64,000 bases of DNA from Porphyromonadaceae bacterium (GCA_007280905.1 QYQM01000061.1:62001-126000), one strand, 5' to 3'. Shown: positions 1 through 10,169, counted from the first letter of the stretch. The notes: generated by a model not told the origin, from the sequence alone. Numbers and translations: made by a program.

Positions 1-4
1 CCCG

Positions 5-1213
5 ATGGCCGCTTTCTTTTTTACATTCCTCCTGCCTGTTGTTCTGATGGCCCAGGAAGGTGATTATACCGTCAGGATCAAACAGCCTGCAGTCGATACA
101 CTGAAATCCTGCCCGGGTAAAAGTATTATATTTATGGCTGAAGGGCTTAATGCAGATTTTTCTTCCTTCGATCCAAACCAGGTGACATTCACCTGGGATT
201 TCGGTTATAACGGTCTGGTCCGGACCGGTCAGAACGTTACATTTTCATATCCGGAAGGCGGTCACTATACCGTTCGGCTCTATGTCACAAGCAGAACAGG
301 AGGACCAGCAGCTAAAAATGTACCCGATATGAATGTTTTCATCGGAATGCGCCCTTCTTTTTCGGGAACCCGTTCTGATCAAACTTCGATTTGCAGCGGC
401 AATGAAATTGGTTTAACTGGTTTTGTTACATCAATTCCCTGGACAAAGGACACATTCCAGTTTGAAAATACCCATCCTCAGGCTGATTTTACGTGGGATG
501 GGGTAGGGATTCAGTCCGACCGTAATGGGATAGCCAGGATTAAGCCACCGCTCAATAAGGGTAATCTGAATTATATTTTTAGGGTTACCGACAATTTTGG
601 TTGTTATCATGACACCACCCTCACCTTATATGGAGTTTATGCTTCCTTTACCGTGGCTCCGAAAAACGGAGAGGCTCCTCTTGAAGTTTCCATGGTGATT
701 GATTCTGCTTCCAATGGGGGTTCTGAAACAAGCATTACTTATAATTGGGAGTTTTACGAAAATACCGATACATCGAATCTGCTGACCACTACTGAAAAAA
801 AATTTTCCCTGGAGCGCCCGGGTGAATATACCAGCCGTGTTGTCGCGAAATATCTTCAATGCCGTAATGTTTTTACTTCTGAAGATTATATACGCGTGGA
901 CTCTTCCCTTTTAGAAATTCCCAATGTTTTTACTCCGAATGAAGATGGTGCCAATGACTATTTCCAGGTAAAAGCTCTCTCCTTAAGAAGTTTCTCAGGC
1001 AGGATCATGAACCGCTGGGGACGAGTCGTTTATGAATGGACCGACCCCAAAACGCTCGAGAAAGGATGGAACGGCAGATATATGACTGATGGCCAGCCTG
1101 CACCTTCCGGAACTTACTATTATATCATCTCGGCAACCGGTTATGATGATGTGATTTATAAGGGAAAAGTCAACGATAAAGTCTATTATGGATTTCTAAC
1201 CTTGATCAGATAA
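5..1213 (+). CDS. Secreted PKD-domain protein with CHU_C / type IX sorting C-terminal domain (N-terminus probably outside window)
   Basis: A predicted extracellular protein of at least 402 residues. A hydrophobic segment ending in VLMAQ resembles the end of a signal peptide. Two PKD-like beta-sandwich stretches follow, near residues 60-95 (TWDFGYNG) and 243-283 (YNWEFYEN). The last ~100 residues begin at IPNVFTPNEDGANDYF and run through RIMNRWGRVVYEW and a WNGR/PSGTYYY segment; this is the gliding-motility-associated CHU_C domain, a C-terminal signal for export by the type IX system. The first ATG lies four bases from the window edge and the visible N-terminus lacks the usual basic residues, so the true start is probably upstream. 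Binding partner or substrate cannot be read from the sequence. Confidence 0.85.
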   Translation: MAAFFFTFLLPVVLMAQEGDYTVRIKQPAVDTLKSCPGKSIIFMAEGLNADFSSFDPNQVTFTWDFGYNGLVRTGQNVTFSYPEGGHYTVRLYVTSRTGGPAAKNVPDMNVFIGMRPSFSGTRSDQTSICSGNEIGLTGFVTSIPWTKDTFQFENTHPQADFTWDGVGIQSDRNGIARIKPPLNKGNLNYIFRVTDNFGCYHDTTLTLYGVYASFTVAPKNGEAPLEVSMVIDSASNGGSETSITYNWEFYENTDTSNLLTTTEKKFSLERPGEYTSRVVAKYLQCRNVFTSEDYIRVDSSLLEIPNVFTPNEDGANDYFQVKALSLRSFSGRIMNRWGRVVYEWTDPKTLEKGWNGRYMTDGQPAPSGTYYYIISATGYDDVIYKGKVNDKVYYGFLTLIR

Positions 1214-1253
1214 AAAAAAGAAGATGTCAATTCTTCAGTGAGTTGACATCTTC
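1212..1253 (-). terminator. Rho-independent terminator of the EF-G-like gene
   Basis: An 11-bp perfect inverted repeat (1220-1230 with 1243-1253, loop of 12) is followed on the minus strand by eight T (1219-1212). It lies 27 bases beyond the stop of the minus-strand EF-G-like gene. A further copy of TTGACATCTT sits at 1261-1270, so the 3' arm is directly repeated. Confidence 0.85.
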
Positions 1254-1279
1254 CCTTGAATTGACATCTTTAATTAAGC

Positions 1280-3430
1280 CTATTCGTCGTCGTCAGCTAT
1301 ATAGGCAGCCTGGAGTTTTTCCTGAACATCCGGCGGACATAAGGCATAGTCACTGAATTTCATGGTGTAGGTAGCCCGGCCATTGGTGAGCGAACTTAAC
1401 GTAGTCGAATACTTATTCAGTTCAGCCAGCGGAACCCTTACCCTAAGGTGTTCATAACGTCCCTCTGAATTCATTCCCAGAATCATGGCACGCCTTCCCT
1501 GAAGGTCACTCATCACATCACCCATGCGGTCACCCGGAACCAAAACTTCTAAATCGTAAATCGGTTCCATAATTTTCGGACCAGCCTTACGGAAGGCTTC
1601 TGCGAAAGCTTTTGCACCAGCCAACCGGAATGAAATTTCGTTGGAATCAACCGGGTGCATCTTACCGTCGTAAACGAATACCCGGATATCCCGGGCATAA
1701 GATCCGGTAAGGGGACCATTCTCCAGTTTTTCCATCAGACCTTTCTGAATGGCCGGCAAGAAACGGGCCTCAATGGAACCGCCAACGATACAATTGTAGA
1801 ATACCAGCTTACCACCCCAATCCAGAGGAATCTCTTCCTTACCGCGGATTGAAAGTTGCATATCCTTACCTTCTATTTTAAACAGGGTTTTTTCAGGGAC
1901 CCCTTCTTCATGAGGTTCAATAATCATATGTACCTCACCAAATTGGCCGGATCCGCCCGACTGCTTCTTGTGACGATAAGAAGCCTGAGCAACTTTCGTA
2001 ATAGTTTCCCGGTATGGGATTTTTGGCGAAAGATATTCAGTAGGAATCTTAAAGGTATTATCAAGAAGCCATTTAACAATATTCAGGTGGTATTCACCCT
2101 GGCCATGTAAAATGATTTGTTTGAGTTCTTTTGAATATTCAACACGAAGTGAAGGATCTTCCTCGTGGAGACGGTGAAGGGCTTCACCCAATTTTTCATC
2201 ATCCGACTCCTCTTTAGCTTTAATAGCAGCACGGAATTTGGGTTCCGGCATCTCAATCGGGACTATAGGAGAATCAACACTTTTATCGGCCAAAGTTGTG
2301 AAAGTTCTCGTGTCCTTCAGCTTAACCGTACCTCCGATATCGCCGGGAAACATCGTGTCAACCTTTTGACGTCCTTTTCCGGCAACTACAAATAATTGAG
2401 AAACCCTTTCCTTAGCGTTTGTGTTAAGGTTCAATAGGTCAATACTTTCAGTAAGTTTCCCGGATATAACTTTAAAAAAGTTGATTTCTCCCAGATGCTG
2501 TTCGGTAAAAGTTTTAAAAACAAAGGCAACATTTGGCCCGGATTGGCCAACTTTGATTTCAGTGCCATTTTTGAATTTGTATACGCTCTGATCCGGAGTT
2601 GGAGCATAATTAACAACGAAATCACAAAGGGGCTGAGTTCCCTGAACATTTTTAGCCGATGTGCAAAGAACCGGAAAAATCCCGCGTTCAACGATACCTT
2701 TTTTGAGCCCATCACGCAACTCTTCGTCAGTTAGCGTATCATTTGCGAAGAATATTTCCATCAGGTTTTCATCAGCTTCTGCGGCCAATTCGACCAGACG
2801 TGCCAAATAATCACCGGCCTTTTTGGTTTCACTTGCAGGAATTTCGCTTTCAACCGGAGCGCCTCCGCCAACCGGATATTTTATTGCTTTTTTCCGGATA
2901 ACATCAATAACCGTATCAAATCCAATACCCTCATTCATCGGATATTGAACAACCACCACCTTTTGCCCGAACGCCTCACGTGCACTCTCAACAGCCTTAT
3001 CGAAATGCGACTTTTCATGATCCAGCTGATTCACAACCATAATAACAGGCTTTTTATGCTTGCTGGTATATCTCATTAATGATTCAGTCCCCGTTTCAAC
3101 CCCATTCTGAGCATTGATGAGAAGCAGTGCAAAATCTACTGCGCTCAGTGCAGCTATTGCAGCTCCAACAAAATCATCTGCACCAGGGGTGTCAATGATA
3201 TTGATTTTATAATCTTTGTATTCAGTGTACAGTACAGTTGCATAAACCGAATTGCCACGCTCGTGTTCAATTTCCTGGCAATCCGATACTGTGTTTTTGC
3301 TGCCAACATCCCCGCGCCGGCTGATCACACCTCCGTCAAACAATAGCGATTCGGCCAAGGTTGTTTTTCCTGACCCTGAATTGCCCAGAAGTGCAAGGTT
3401 CCGTATCTGATTCGTCTGGTAAACTTTCAT
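1280..3430 (-). CDS. Elongation factor G-like translational GTPase (EF-G paralogue)
   Basis: This 716-residue protein has full EF-G architecture: a GTPase domain, domain II near 290-390, and domains III-V to the C-terminus (HPVDSNEISF and PGDRMGDVMSDLQGRRA are recognisable domain IV/V stretches). The P-loop is GNSGSGKT (16-23). The G3 motif is DTPGADD (80-86) instead of DTPGHVD, so the His used for GTP hydrolysis in EF-G is replaced by Ala. G4 is NQLD (134-137) instead of NKxD. The canonical fusA is present at 8064, so this is a second, divergent copy of the EF-G-2 / 'elongation factor G-like' type. It could act in ribosome recycling, stress or a conditional translation step; the exact role is unknown. 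It is monocistronic, with its own promoter and terminator. Confidence 0.9.
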   Translation of the reverse strand: MKVYQTNQIRNLALLGNSGSGKTTLAESLLFDGGVISRRGDVGSKNTVSDCQEIEHERGNSVYATVLYTEYKDYKINIIDTPGADDFVGAAIAALSAVDFALLLINAQNGVETGTESLMRYTSKHKKPVIMVVNQLDHEKSHFDKAVESAREAFGQKVVVVQYPMNEGIGFDTVIDVIRKKAIKYPVGGGAPVESEIPASETKKAGDYLARLVELAAEADENLMEIFFANDTLTDEELRDGLKKGIVERGIFPVLCTSAKNVQGTQPLCDFVVNYAPTPDQSVYKFKNGTEIKVGQSGPNVAFVFKTFTEQHLGEINFFKVISGKLTESIDLLNLNTNAKERVSQLFVVAGKGRQKVDTMFPGDIGGTVKLKDTRTFTTLADKSVDSPIVPIEMPEPKFRAAIKAKEESDDEKLGEALHRLHEEDPSLRVEYSKELKQIILHGQGEYHLNIVKWLLDNTFKIPTEYLSPKIPYRETITKVAQASYRHKKQSGGSGQFGEVHMIIEPHEEGVPEKTLFKIEGKDMQLSIRGKEEIPLDWGGKLVFYNCIVGGSIEARFLPAIQKGLMEKLENGPLTGSYARDIRVFVYDGKMHPVDSNEISFRLAGAKAFAEAFRKAGPKIMEPIYDLEVLVPGDRMGDVMSDLQGRRAMILGMNSEGRYEHLRVRVPLAELNKYSTTLSSLTNGRATYTMKFSDYALCPPDVQEKLQAAYIADDDE

Positions 3431-3488
3431 AACTCCCTTAATTACTGGTAAAATGATGAGAAAACTTTCTTGCTAAAATTTTGGTCAG

Positions 3489-3518
3489 CAAAGCTAAGTT
3501 TTTTTTTTTAGATTCAAG
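3489..3518 (-). promoter_or_regulatory. Promoter of the EF-G-like gene
   Basis: On the minus strand TAGCTTTG (3496-3489) matches the Bacteroidota -7 consensus TAnnTTTG exactly. CTTG lies 18 bases further upstream (3518-3515), near the expected -33 TTTG. The motif is about 60 bases before the start codon. Confidence 0.6.
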
Positions 3519-3535
3519 AGCCAGCAATCATTACC

Positions 3536-6400
3536 TCACTTTTTATAAAATACCAATAAGGAAGTAAGGATTACAGCAACCAGAATTAATGAAATCACTA
3601 TTAACAAGGGATTTATCCGGTGATGGATTGAGATGCTTCCGGTATTGCCGATGAGAACCTGTCCGGCCCAGAAATAGGGAGCACCGGTTGCCTTGGTGGC
3701 TTGATCGATATAGGTGTTTCGGGCTTTCATAAGTGCCTCACGCTGATCCATCCCTTCATATAGATTCCGGAAAAAGAATTTCATAATGGTTGCCGAGGAT
3801 TGATCATCAATCGTCCACAAAGTTGTAATCACGGAGGGTACACCAGCGAATTGAAAACCTCTCGCCATACTCATAATTCCTTCACCAACCTGTAATTTTC
3901 CCGTTCCGGTATTACAGGCATTTAATATGACCAGCGAGGATTTGATTTTTAGCGACATCATTTCGAAAAGATAAAGACTCCAATCGGGTTCAGAGGGGTT
4001 TAAGAGAAGTCTTGATTGCATGGGATGGTTAGGATTCATGATGCCGTGCGTGGAAAGGGTTATCACTGATTCCCGCTGAAATGCACGTCGAAGGGATTGC
4101 TCTCCGGCTTTTTCGTTTTTAAAGATCCTGGTCCTGAAGTATTTGGAAACAGAATTTATTTCCTTGCCTGAATTCTCGAGGGCCAATAAATTAAGAGTAT
4201 CCAATCTGGCTCCTTTGCTAATAAAGGGTGCGAACGCATAAACAGTTGACTTTCCTCTTTTTCCCGGGTTACTTCTGAACTGGTAAAGTTGTTCATGCGA
4301 AGAAATGTAAGATATCTGATATTTTCGGTTGAGGTAACTTAATTTCCTGAAATCAGAACCTTTGGGTCTTAGGGTATCGGAGACGAAAACCTCGAAAGGA
4401 AGAAAGCCCAGTTCCTCATCCGGAAGAATAATCAGCTGGTTAATTCCACTGAACTTTTCAATCGGAGCAAAAAAGTATTGATACATTAAGTTCGACAATC
4501 TGCTGAATTCCTGAAAAACCCTGGTATCAATATATGATGTTATAGAGGCATGAAAAGCGGTTATATCTTTCCTAAACTGATTTGGCAAAGTATTGCGGTA
4601 GGTAAACAGGGTATCACGAGTCAAAACCATGACGATCATGTAATCCTGTGATAACCTGTTGTCCCGCACCACTGTATAATCAACCAGGGCTTCACCCGGA
4701 TTAATCAATTTCTGAATGTCTTCGGTAAAATAACCATGGTTGGAGTATACCATTTTAAAATACTCCGGATTCTCCCTTCTGGCTGTTATCCCGATGTTTT
4801 TTAATTTATCGGTAAGGTCCGATAGTCGGGTTTGTAACGAAATAATACTGTCAGTCTGAGAATTTGTTCCGGCAGAAATGCTGATAAGCCTCGACTCGAT
4901 CTTATTGATTGACTGTTTGATACTATCTTCAAGGGTTATCCAGGGAGCTACATTTCCCATATATTCGCGAGCCTGGTTAGTTCGGAGGAATTCATTCAAA
5001 GTCGCCGATTTGTTCCGTTCAGATAACTGAAACGCTTGTTCAAGATATTTTTTTTCTCCCGTTAGCTTATATAGATCCAAGGCCATGTCCAGCGCATTGA
5101 AAAAATGGATTTTGGCTTCCGAGGCTAGATAAGGTTTGCTTTCAAATGAATACATGAATCGAAGTGTATCCATCATTTCAAGAGCAACCATAAAGGTTTT
5201 CAAACCATTGACAAGATCGTCAGGGTTATGTAGCTGATTATACCTTCTATGGTAGGTGTGAGCTTTATAGGCAGTGAATTCAGCGAGTTGAGGAGTGACT
5301 TTGTTAATGCGGGGATTTGTCGAAAGATCAGTCTGGGAGCAGGTTGGATCAAGCCAGAATAAGGCTTTCTGGAAATATTCCAATGCCTTGGTGTACTCTT
5401 CTTTCCCCCCATAACTGGCACCAAGGTTAGCGTAATATGGAGCAGGGTTTCTGCCCGACAGGATAGCATATTCTATTGCTTTGGAGAAACATAACCTGGC
5501 GCTGTCAGTGTTGTCCAAATATTGGTAACAATGACCGATATTGTTAATCACCACGATAAATTCCTGTTTGCTCAGGCCTGGTATTTTTGATTTTACCTTG
5601 AGCGATTGATTAAAATAATTTAGAGATTCCCTGAAGTTTCCCCGTCGGTTGAACAATACGCCCAGTTCATTTAAAACCTGTGCTACAGCCGGTAAACTAT
5701 CAAGATCCCTATATATTGAAAGGGATTCAATGAGTACAGAATCGGCCGTCTGGTTAGAGCTATTCATGGTAGATAAAATCGAGCTTAAATCGCTTAAGTC
5801 CTCAGCCAGAATAACAATTCGGCCAATTTTGCGGTTTAAACTGATCGACCGCTCGAAATTTCTGGCTGATTCAAACAGGTCGCCTGTTTTTTTATATAAT
5901 CTGGCCAGTTCTCCATAGGAATCAGCGAGCAGGATACGGTTTAATGTCCCGTTAACCGGTCGGATCGCAATAGAGGCTAAAAGACTGTCGGCCGCCTGGT
6001 TATTAGAGGTTGCTGACGAAAGAATAAGTGAATGGTACAGTAAGCGGTTTGCCCGTATACCTGGCTTGTCGTTATGATCATCGCTGAATTTAAGATAGTT
6101 ATTGTAGGCAATATGGGAGGATGTTAAGTTGTCTGACCAGGCACTGAAAATGGCAGCTTCAAGCCATATTTCGGCAAGATCGGAAGTGTTCTGGGTTTGC
6201 ATATTGGCCATGGATTGATAGATATACTTGGCGGCTTCCCTTCGTTTTCCTTCAAACGCCAACTGGTTGAGCCTGGTTGTGTCGATAAAACCGGCTGGTT
6301 CCTGAATGGCTGCACTAACAGGATCATGCCGGACCAGGACCAACGTAATTGTTATAATAATCAGTATTTTAGTAACTTTTATCATCAAGATCTTTTCCAT
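3536..6400 (-). CDS. TPR-repeat CHAT-domain (caspase-like) membrane protein
   Basis: A 954-residue protein with an N-terminal hydrophobic signal or anchor, a long helical region with tetratricopeptide repeats (for example YFNQSLKVK and ALEYFQKALFWLD, roughly residues 170-360), a coiled linker, and a C-terminal CHAT domain. The CHAT catalytic pair is visible: His785 in STHG and Cys829 in LNACNTG, followed by GEGIMSMARGFQFAG and TTLWTIDD, typical of the fold. A final transmembrane helix (about 931-951) ends in YKK. CHAT proteins are cysteine peptidases of the caspase/separase clan. The TPR part would bind a target or regulator. With a signal segment at one end and a C-terminal helix, most of the chain would lie in the periplasm if both insert. 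The start codon could be this ATG or an ATG six codons in. Confidence 0.88.
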   Translation of the reverse strand: MEKILMIKVTKILIIITITLVLVRHDPVSAAIQEPAGFIDTTRLNQLAFEGKRREAAKYIYQSMANMQTQNTSDLAEIWLEAAIFSAWSDNLTSSHIAYNNYLKFSDDHNDKPGIRANRLLYHSLILSSATSNNQAADSLLASIAIRPVNGTLNRILLADSYGELARLYKKTGDLFESARNFERSISLNRKIGRIVILAEDLSDLSSILSTMNSSNQTADSVLIESLSIYRDLDSLPAVAQVLNELGVLFNRRGNFRESLNYFNQSLKVKSKIPGLSKQEFIVVINNIGHCYQYLDNTDSARLCFSKAIEYAILSGRNPAPYYANLGASYGGKEEYTKALEYFQKALFWLDPTCSQTDLSTNPRINKVTPQLAEFTAYKAHTYHRRYNQLHNPDDLVNGLKTFMVALEMMDTLRFMYSFESKPYLASEAKIHFFNALDMALDLYKLTGEKKYLEQAFQLSERNKSATLNEFLRTNQAREYMGNVAPWITLEDSIKQSINKIESRLISISAGTNSQTDSIISLQTRLSDLTDKLKNIGITARRENPEYFKMVYSNHGYFTEDIQKLINPGEALVDYTVVRDNRLSQDYMIVMVLTRDTLFTYRNTLPNQFRKDITAFHASITSYIDTRVFQEFSRLSNLMYQYFFAPIEKFSGINQLIILPDEELGFLPFEVFVSDTLRPKGSDFRKLSYLNRKYQISYISSHEQLYQFRSNPGKRGKSTVYAFAPFISKGARLDTLNLLALENSGKEINSVSKYFRTRIFKNEKAGEQSLRRAFQRESVITLSTHGIMNPNHPMQSRLLLNPSEPDWSLYLFEMMSLKIKSSLVILNACNTGTGKLQVGEGIMSMARGFQFAGVPSVITTLWTIDDQSSATIMKFFFRNLYEGMDQREALMKARNTYIDQATKATGAPYFWAGQVLIGNTGSISIHHRINPLLIVISLILVAVILTSLLVFYKK

Positions 6401-6411
6401 GACAATCCCAA

Positions 6412-6419
6412 CAAATATA
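6412..6419 (-). promoter_or_regulatory. -7 promoter element of the CHAT gene
   Basis: TATATTTG on the minus strand matches TAnnTTTG exactly, 12 bases before the CHAT start codon. A possible -33 element (TTCG, 6445-6442) is 22 bases further upstream, a little far. The leader would be very short. Confidence 0.45.
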
Positions 6420-6574
6420 TTATATTATATGTAGGTCCTTTCGAAATTGCCATGCAGTAATTGTTAAAAAAGATAGAATTGCAAAAAAAATTCAAAAAGA
6501 TGGGTTACCTTTATACCCAAATCGGCATTAAGTTAAGCCAAAGTAAATCTTTGATAAATCGAAAGGAAGATATT

Positions 6575-7012
6575 ATGAGGAAAAACATAATGAGCATAAT
6601 CTTGACAGGGGTATTTGCATGGATGGCAATGGGTACCCAGGCTCAAAATTTCCGCATCGAAATTGTTAAGGGACAGGTTGTGGACCTTAACCAGGATCAT
6701 CACTGGGATTTCGTAACTTTTGGATTAACTGGTCCGGCTTCATTTAGTGTTACTTATGTCGAAATTCTGAATGAGAACGGAACATCTTGTGGTATCGTTT
6801 ATAATCCAATGCGGATTTCCAGGGATCGGATTTCCTGGTTTCTCATCAACCTTGAAGAATTTAACACGCAACGGGTTTTCTATTTGAAGGTTCATGTTGT
6901 AAAGAATAATGGATCCACTTCCGATAGTATTAGTTTGATGACCACACCACAAAATGCAGGAACCAGCCCGATTGTTCCTGATGAGACCATCTTAATTGTT
7001 AAGTATCCGTAA
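6575..7012 (+). CDS. Small secreted protein of unknown function
   Basis: The start chosen is the ATG at 6575, preceded by the purine-rich GAAAGGAAGA. It gives a clean signal peptide (MRKNIMSIILTG to AQ) and a mature protein of about 120 residues; the reading frame is open back to 6461, but that extension is lysine-rich and not signal-like. The mature part is beta-rich (FRIEIVKGQVVDLN, WDFVTFGLTG, ILIVKYP) and has no motif I recognise. It is followed by a strong terminator and probably forms its own transcript. Confidence 0.65.
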   Translation: MRKNIMSIILTGVFAWMAMGTQAQNFRIEIVKGQVVDLNQDHHWDFVTFGLTGPASFSVTYVEILNENGTSCGIVYNPMRISRDRISWFLINLEEFNTQRVFYLKVHVVKNNGSTSDSISLMTTPQNAGTSPIVPDETILIVKYP

Positions 7013-7040
7013 ACCGGATCCAATCAGGTCAATGATATAC

Positions 7041-7067
7041 AGTCCCGGTCATCCGGGACTTTTTTTT
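7041..7067 (+). terminator. Rho-independent terminator before the ribosomal superoperon
   Basis: Perfect 8-bp stem AGTCCCGG / CCGGGACT (7041-7048 and 7053-7060), four-base loop, then a run of T to 7067. It closes the small secreted gene and isolates the promoter just downstream. Confidence 0.9.
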
Positions 7068-7084
7068 GAAATTTTGCATTGGCG

Positions 7085-7115
7085 TTCGTTTTTCTGAAAA
7101 AAACTTTTACCTTTG
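7085..7115 (+). promoter_or_regulatory. Promoter of the rpsL superoperon
   Basis: TACCTTTG (7108-7115) matches the Bacteroidota -7 consensus, with TTCG (7085-7088) 19 bases upstream at the -33 position. It lies between the terminator and rpsL and leaves a leader of about 35-40 bases. No other convincing promoter is seen up to the terminator at 24974, so it may drive the whole 17.8-kb block. Confidence 0.7.
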
Positions 7116-7158
7116 CGAACCATTTTGTTAAAAACAAGCGGGTTAAAAAAAGCTCATA

Positions 7159-7533
7159 ATGCCTACGATACAGCAATTAGTAAGAAAAGGTAGAATCAGT
7201 AAGAATGATAAGAGCAAAGCTCCGGCTCTTGATTCTTGTCCTCAGCGCCGCGGAGTTTGTGTGAGGGTTTATACGACCACACCTAAGAAGCCAAACTCTG
7301 CCATGCGGAAAGTTGCCAGGGTACGATTGACGAACCAGAAGGAAGTCAATGTGTATATACCAGGTGAAGGTCATAATCTTCAGGAGCACTCCATTGTACT
7401 GGTACGCGGTGGAAGGGTTAAAGATCTTCCGGGTGTTCGCTACCATATGGTAAGGGGTACATTAGATGCTGCCGGTGTTGATGGCAGAAAACAGAGAAGA
7501 TCAAAATACGGTGCCAAAAGGCCTAAAAAATAG
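7159..7533 (+). CDS. rpsL: 30S ribosomal protein S12 (uS12)
   Basis: S12 of 124 residues, part of the decoding centre of the small subunit. The conserved loop [13 protein letters not shown] (40-51) and [12 protein letters not shown] are intact. The lysines that change in streptomycin-resistant mutants (equivalents of E. coli K42 and K87) are present, so a drug-sensitive form is predicted. First gene of the superoperon; rpsG follows after 25 bases. Confidence 0.98.
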   Translation: MPTIQQLVRKGRISKNDKSKAPALDSCPQRRGVCVRVYTTTPKKPNSAMRKVARVRLTNQKEVNVYIPGEGHNLQEHSIVLVRGGRVKDLPGVRYHMVRGTLDAAGVDGRKQRRSKYGAKRPKK

Positions 7534-7558
7534 TCTGTTACAGTAAGCAATTTTTTCT

Positions 7559-8035
7559 ATGAGAAAAGCGAGAGCCAAAAAGAATATAGTACTTCCGGAT
7601 CCCAAATTTGGTGATGCCCGGGTCACCCGCTTCGTAAATGACCTGATGTACAGCGGGAAGAAAAGTATTGCTTTTGCCAATTTCTACGATGCTTTGGAAT
7701 TGGTGGGAAAGAAAACACAGGACAGCGGATTATCCGCTCTTGATGTATGGAAGAAGGCACTTGAAAACATTACTCCTGCAGTGGAAGTAAAAAGCCGCAG
7801 GGTTGGTGGTGCTACCTTCCAGGTTCCTATGGAAATTCGGCCCGACCGGAAAATATCCATCGGAAACAAGAACCTGATCGCCTTTGCACGTAAACGTGCC
7901 GGTCGGTCGATGAGTGAGAAATTAGCTGCAGAAATTGTAGCTGCATTTAACGAAGAAGGCGCAGCTTTCAAGAAAAAGGAAGATACGCACCGGATGGCCG
8001 AAGCAAACCGGGCATTCGCGCATTTCCGGTTTTAA
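7559..8035 (+). CDS. rpsG: 30S ribosomal protein S7 (uS7)
   Basis: S7 of 158 residues, the primary assembly protein of the 30S head, which contacts the 3' domain of 16S rRNA. Recognised by [16 protein letters not shown] near the N-terminus, [17 protein letters not shown] in the centre and the [20 protein letters not shown] end. Length is normal for the family. Lies between rpsL and fusA in the str block. Confidence 0.98.
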   Translation: MRKARAKKNIVLPDPKFGDARVTRFVNDLMYSGKKSIAFANFYDALELVGKKTQDSGLSALDVWKKALENITPAVEVKSRRVGGATFQVPMEIRPDRKISIGNKNLIAFARKRAGRSMSEKLAAEIVAAFNEEGAAFKKKEDTHRMAEANRAFAHFRF

Positions 8036-8063
8036 CCGGAGCAAAGTTCTTTGACACGTTGGG

Positions 8064-10169
8064 ATGGCACTAGATCTCTCTTATACCAGAAACATCGGTA
8101 TTATGGCGCATATTGATGCGGGAAAAACCACTACTACCGAGCGCATTCTGTTTTATACCGGAATTAATCACCGGATGGGAGAAGTTCATGACGGTGCTGC
8201 AACTATGGATTGGATGATACAGGAGCAGGAACGGGGGATTACAATAACCTCTGCCGCAACCACTACCTGGTGGAAATATGACGGGCAGAACTACAAATTT
8301 AATATTATAGATACGCCCGGCCATGTTGATTTCACTGTTGAAGTGGAAAGATCTCTTCGCGTGCTCGATGGAGCAATAGCCGTTTTTTGCGGTGTTAGCG
8401 GGGTAGAACCACAATCTGAAACTGTCTGGCATCAAGCTGATAAATACAAGGTTCCCCGAATCGCTTTTGTTAACAAGATGGACAGACCCGGCTCCGATTT
8501 TATTGGCGTCCTGAATGAAATGAAGGAAAAACTGGGGGCTAAACCCCTTGCAATCCAAATTCCAATCGGAATAGAAGATAAGTTTATCGGAGTAGTCGAC
8601 CTGATACAAAACAAAGCCCTAATTTGGCCGGAAGAAGATTTTCTCGGATCACACCCTGAGATTCATCCCATACCGGCGGATATGCGGGAACAGGCTGAAG
8701 AATGGCGAAACTTGCTGATTGAATCAGTTTGTGAAACCGATGACCTGCTTCTGGAAAGGTTTTTTGCAGATAAAGATAGCATCCAAGCCAATGACCTGTT
8801 GACTGCAATTCGGACTGCAACCCTTAACAGGGTTCTAATTCCGGTTCTTTGCGGATCAGCATTTAAAAATAAAGGCGTGCAGCCTCTGCTTAATGCAATT
8901 GCTGCTTTCTTACCTGGCCCACTTGATGTTGGAGCGGTTCAGGGTTTAGATCCTGTAACTAACCAAATCGTGAGCAGGGATTCTGATCCAAACGCGCCTT
9001 TCGCAGCACTCGCTTTTAAAATTGCTACTGACCCATTTGTTGGCCGTTTGGCTTACTTGAGGGTTTACTCCGGGACAATCCATTCGGGAGCCACTGTTTT
9101 TAACATGCGTACCGAAAAAAGAGAAAGGATTACCCGACTATATCAAATGCATGCAAACAAGCAGAATCCGCGTGATCAGGTGGAGGCAGGTGATATTTGT
9201 GCAGCCGTCGGATTTAAAGACATAAAGACCGGCGATACTCTGTGTGAAGAAAACCATAAAATCCTGCTCGAATCTATCAGTTTTCCTGAACCCGTTCTTG
9301 GTATGGCCGTTGAGGCAAGAACCCAGGATGATATGGCAAGACTGACTGATGCTCTTCAAAAACTGGTAGAGGAGGATCCAACTTTTAGGGTTAAAATCGA
9401 TGAGGAATCTGGTCAGACAGTTTTAAGCGGGATGGGTGAACTGCATCTTGAAATTATACTGGACCGACTCAAAAGGGAATTCAAACTCGAAATTAATCGC
9501 GGACTTCCACAGGTAGCCTATAAGGAATCAATCCGGCAGGAAGCTGAAATGCATACCATTTTCAGAAAAAACACCGGAGGACGGAATCTTTTTGCTGACA
9601 TACACGTGAAGATTTCTCCTGAAACCGCACAGAAGGGCCTTGAATTTATTTCAGAATTAAAACCGGACGAACTTCCCAAATCATACATCGCAGCTGTTGA
9701 ACGAGGCTTTAAAAATGCCATGAACAGCGGTGTATTAGCCGGGTTTCCATTAAATCGATTGAAAGTGACATTAACCGGTGGATCTTTTCACCCCGTTGAT
9801 TCTGATGATCTTTCTTTCGAAATCGCAGCACAAAAAGCTTTTCGTGAAGGTTGTGAGAAATCGCAACCGGTTCTATTGGAACCAATCATGAGCCTTGAAG
9901 TTGTTTCTCCGGAAGAATTCGTGGGAGATGTAATTGCCGATCTCAACAAAAGGCGTGGACAAGTTACCGGGATGGAAAATAAACCCGGCGGACGTGTGGT
10001 TAAAGCTACAGTACCCCTTTCCGAACAGTTCGGATATGTAACGGTACTCAGGACATTAACCTCCGGACGAGCCAGTTCAACCATGGAAGTATCTCATTAT
10101 GATGAAGTACCTCGTGAAATAGCCATCGCCGTGTTACAAAAAGTATTTGGAAGAGTGGATTTATTGTAG
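8064..10169 (+). CDS. fusA: Elongation factor G
   Basis: Canonical EF-G of 701 residues, which drives ribosomal translocation and, with RRF, recycling. All GTPase motifs are standard: AHIDAGKT (15-22), [10 protein letters not shown] (58-67), DTPGHVD (83-89) and NKMD (137-140). Domain IV/V signatures ([28 protein letters not shown]) are present. tuf does not follow: rpsJ comes next after 16 bases, joining the str and S10 blocks. The paralogue at 1280-3430 differs in G3 and G4. Confidence 0.98.
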   Translation: MALDLSYTRNIGIMAHIDAGKTTTTERILFYTGINHRMGEVHDGAATMDWMIQEQERGITITSAATTTWWKYDGQNYKFNIIDTPGHVDFTVEVERSLRVLDGAIAVFCGVSGVEPQSETVWHQADKYKVPRIAFVNKMDRPGSDFIGVLNEMKEKLGAKPLAIQIPIGIEDKFIGVVDLIQNKALIWPEEDFLGSHPEIHPIPADMREQAEEWRNLLIESVCETDDLLLERFFADKDSIQANDLLTAIRTATLNRVLIPVLCGSAFKNKGVQPLLNAIAAFLPGPLDVGAVQGLDPVTNQIVSRDSDPNAPFAALAFKIATDPFVGRLAYLRVYSGTIHSGATVFNMRTEKRERITRLYQMHANKQNPRDQVEAGDICAAVGFKDIKTGDTLCEENHKILLESISFPEPVLGMAVEARTQDDMARLTDALQKLVEEDPTFRVKIDEESGQTVLSGMGELHLEIILDRLKREFKLEINRGLPQVAYKESIRQEAEMHTIFRKNTGGRNLFADIHVKISPETAQKGLEFISELKPDELPKSYIAAVERGFKNAMNSGVLAGFPLNRLKVTLTGGSFHPVDSDDLSFEIAAQKAFREGCEKSQPVLLEPIMSLEVVSPEEFVGDVIADLNKRRGQVTGMENKPGGRVVKATVPLSEQFGYVTVLRTLTSGRASSTMEVSHYDEVPREIAIAVLQKVFGRVDLL

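Noticed and set aside
8070-8609. Open frame of 179 codons antisense to fusA
   Set aside because: No recognisable protein features and fully contained in the conserved EF-G GTPase domain.
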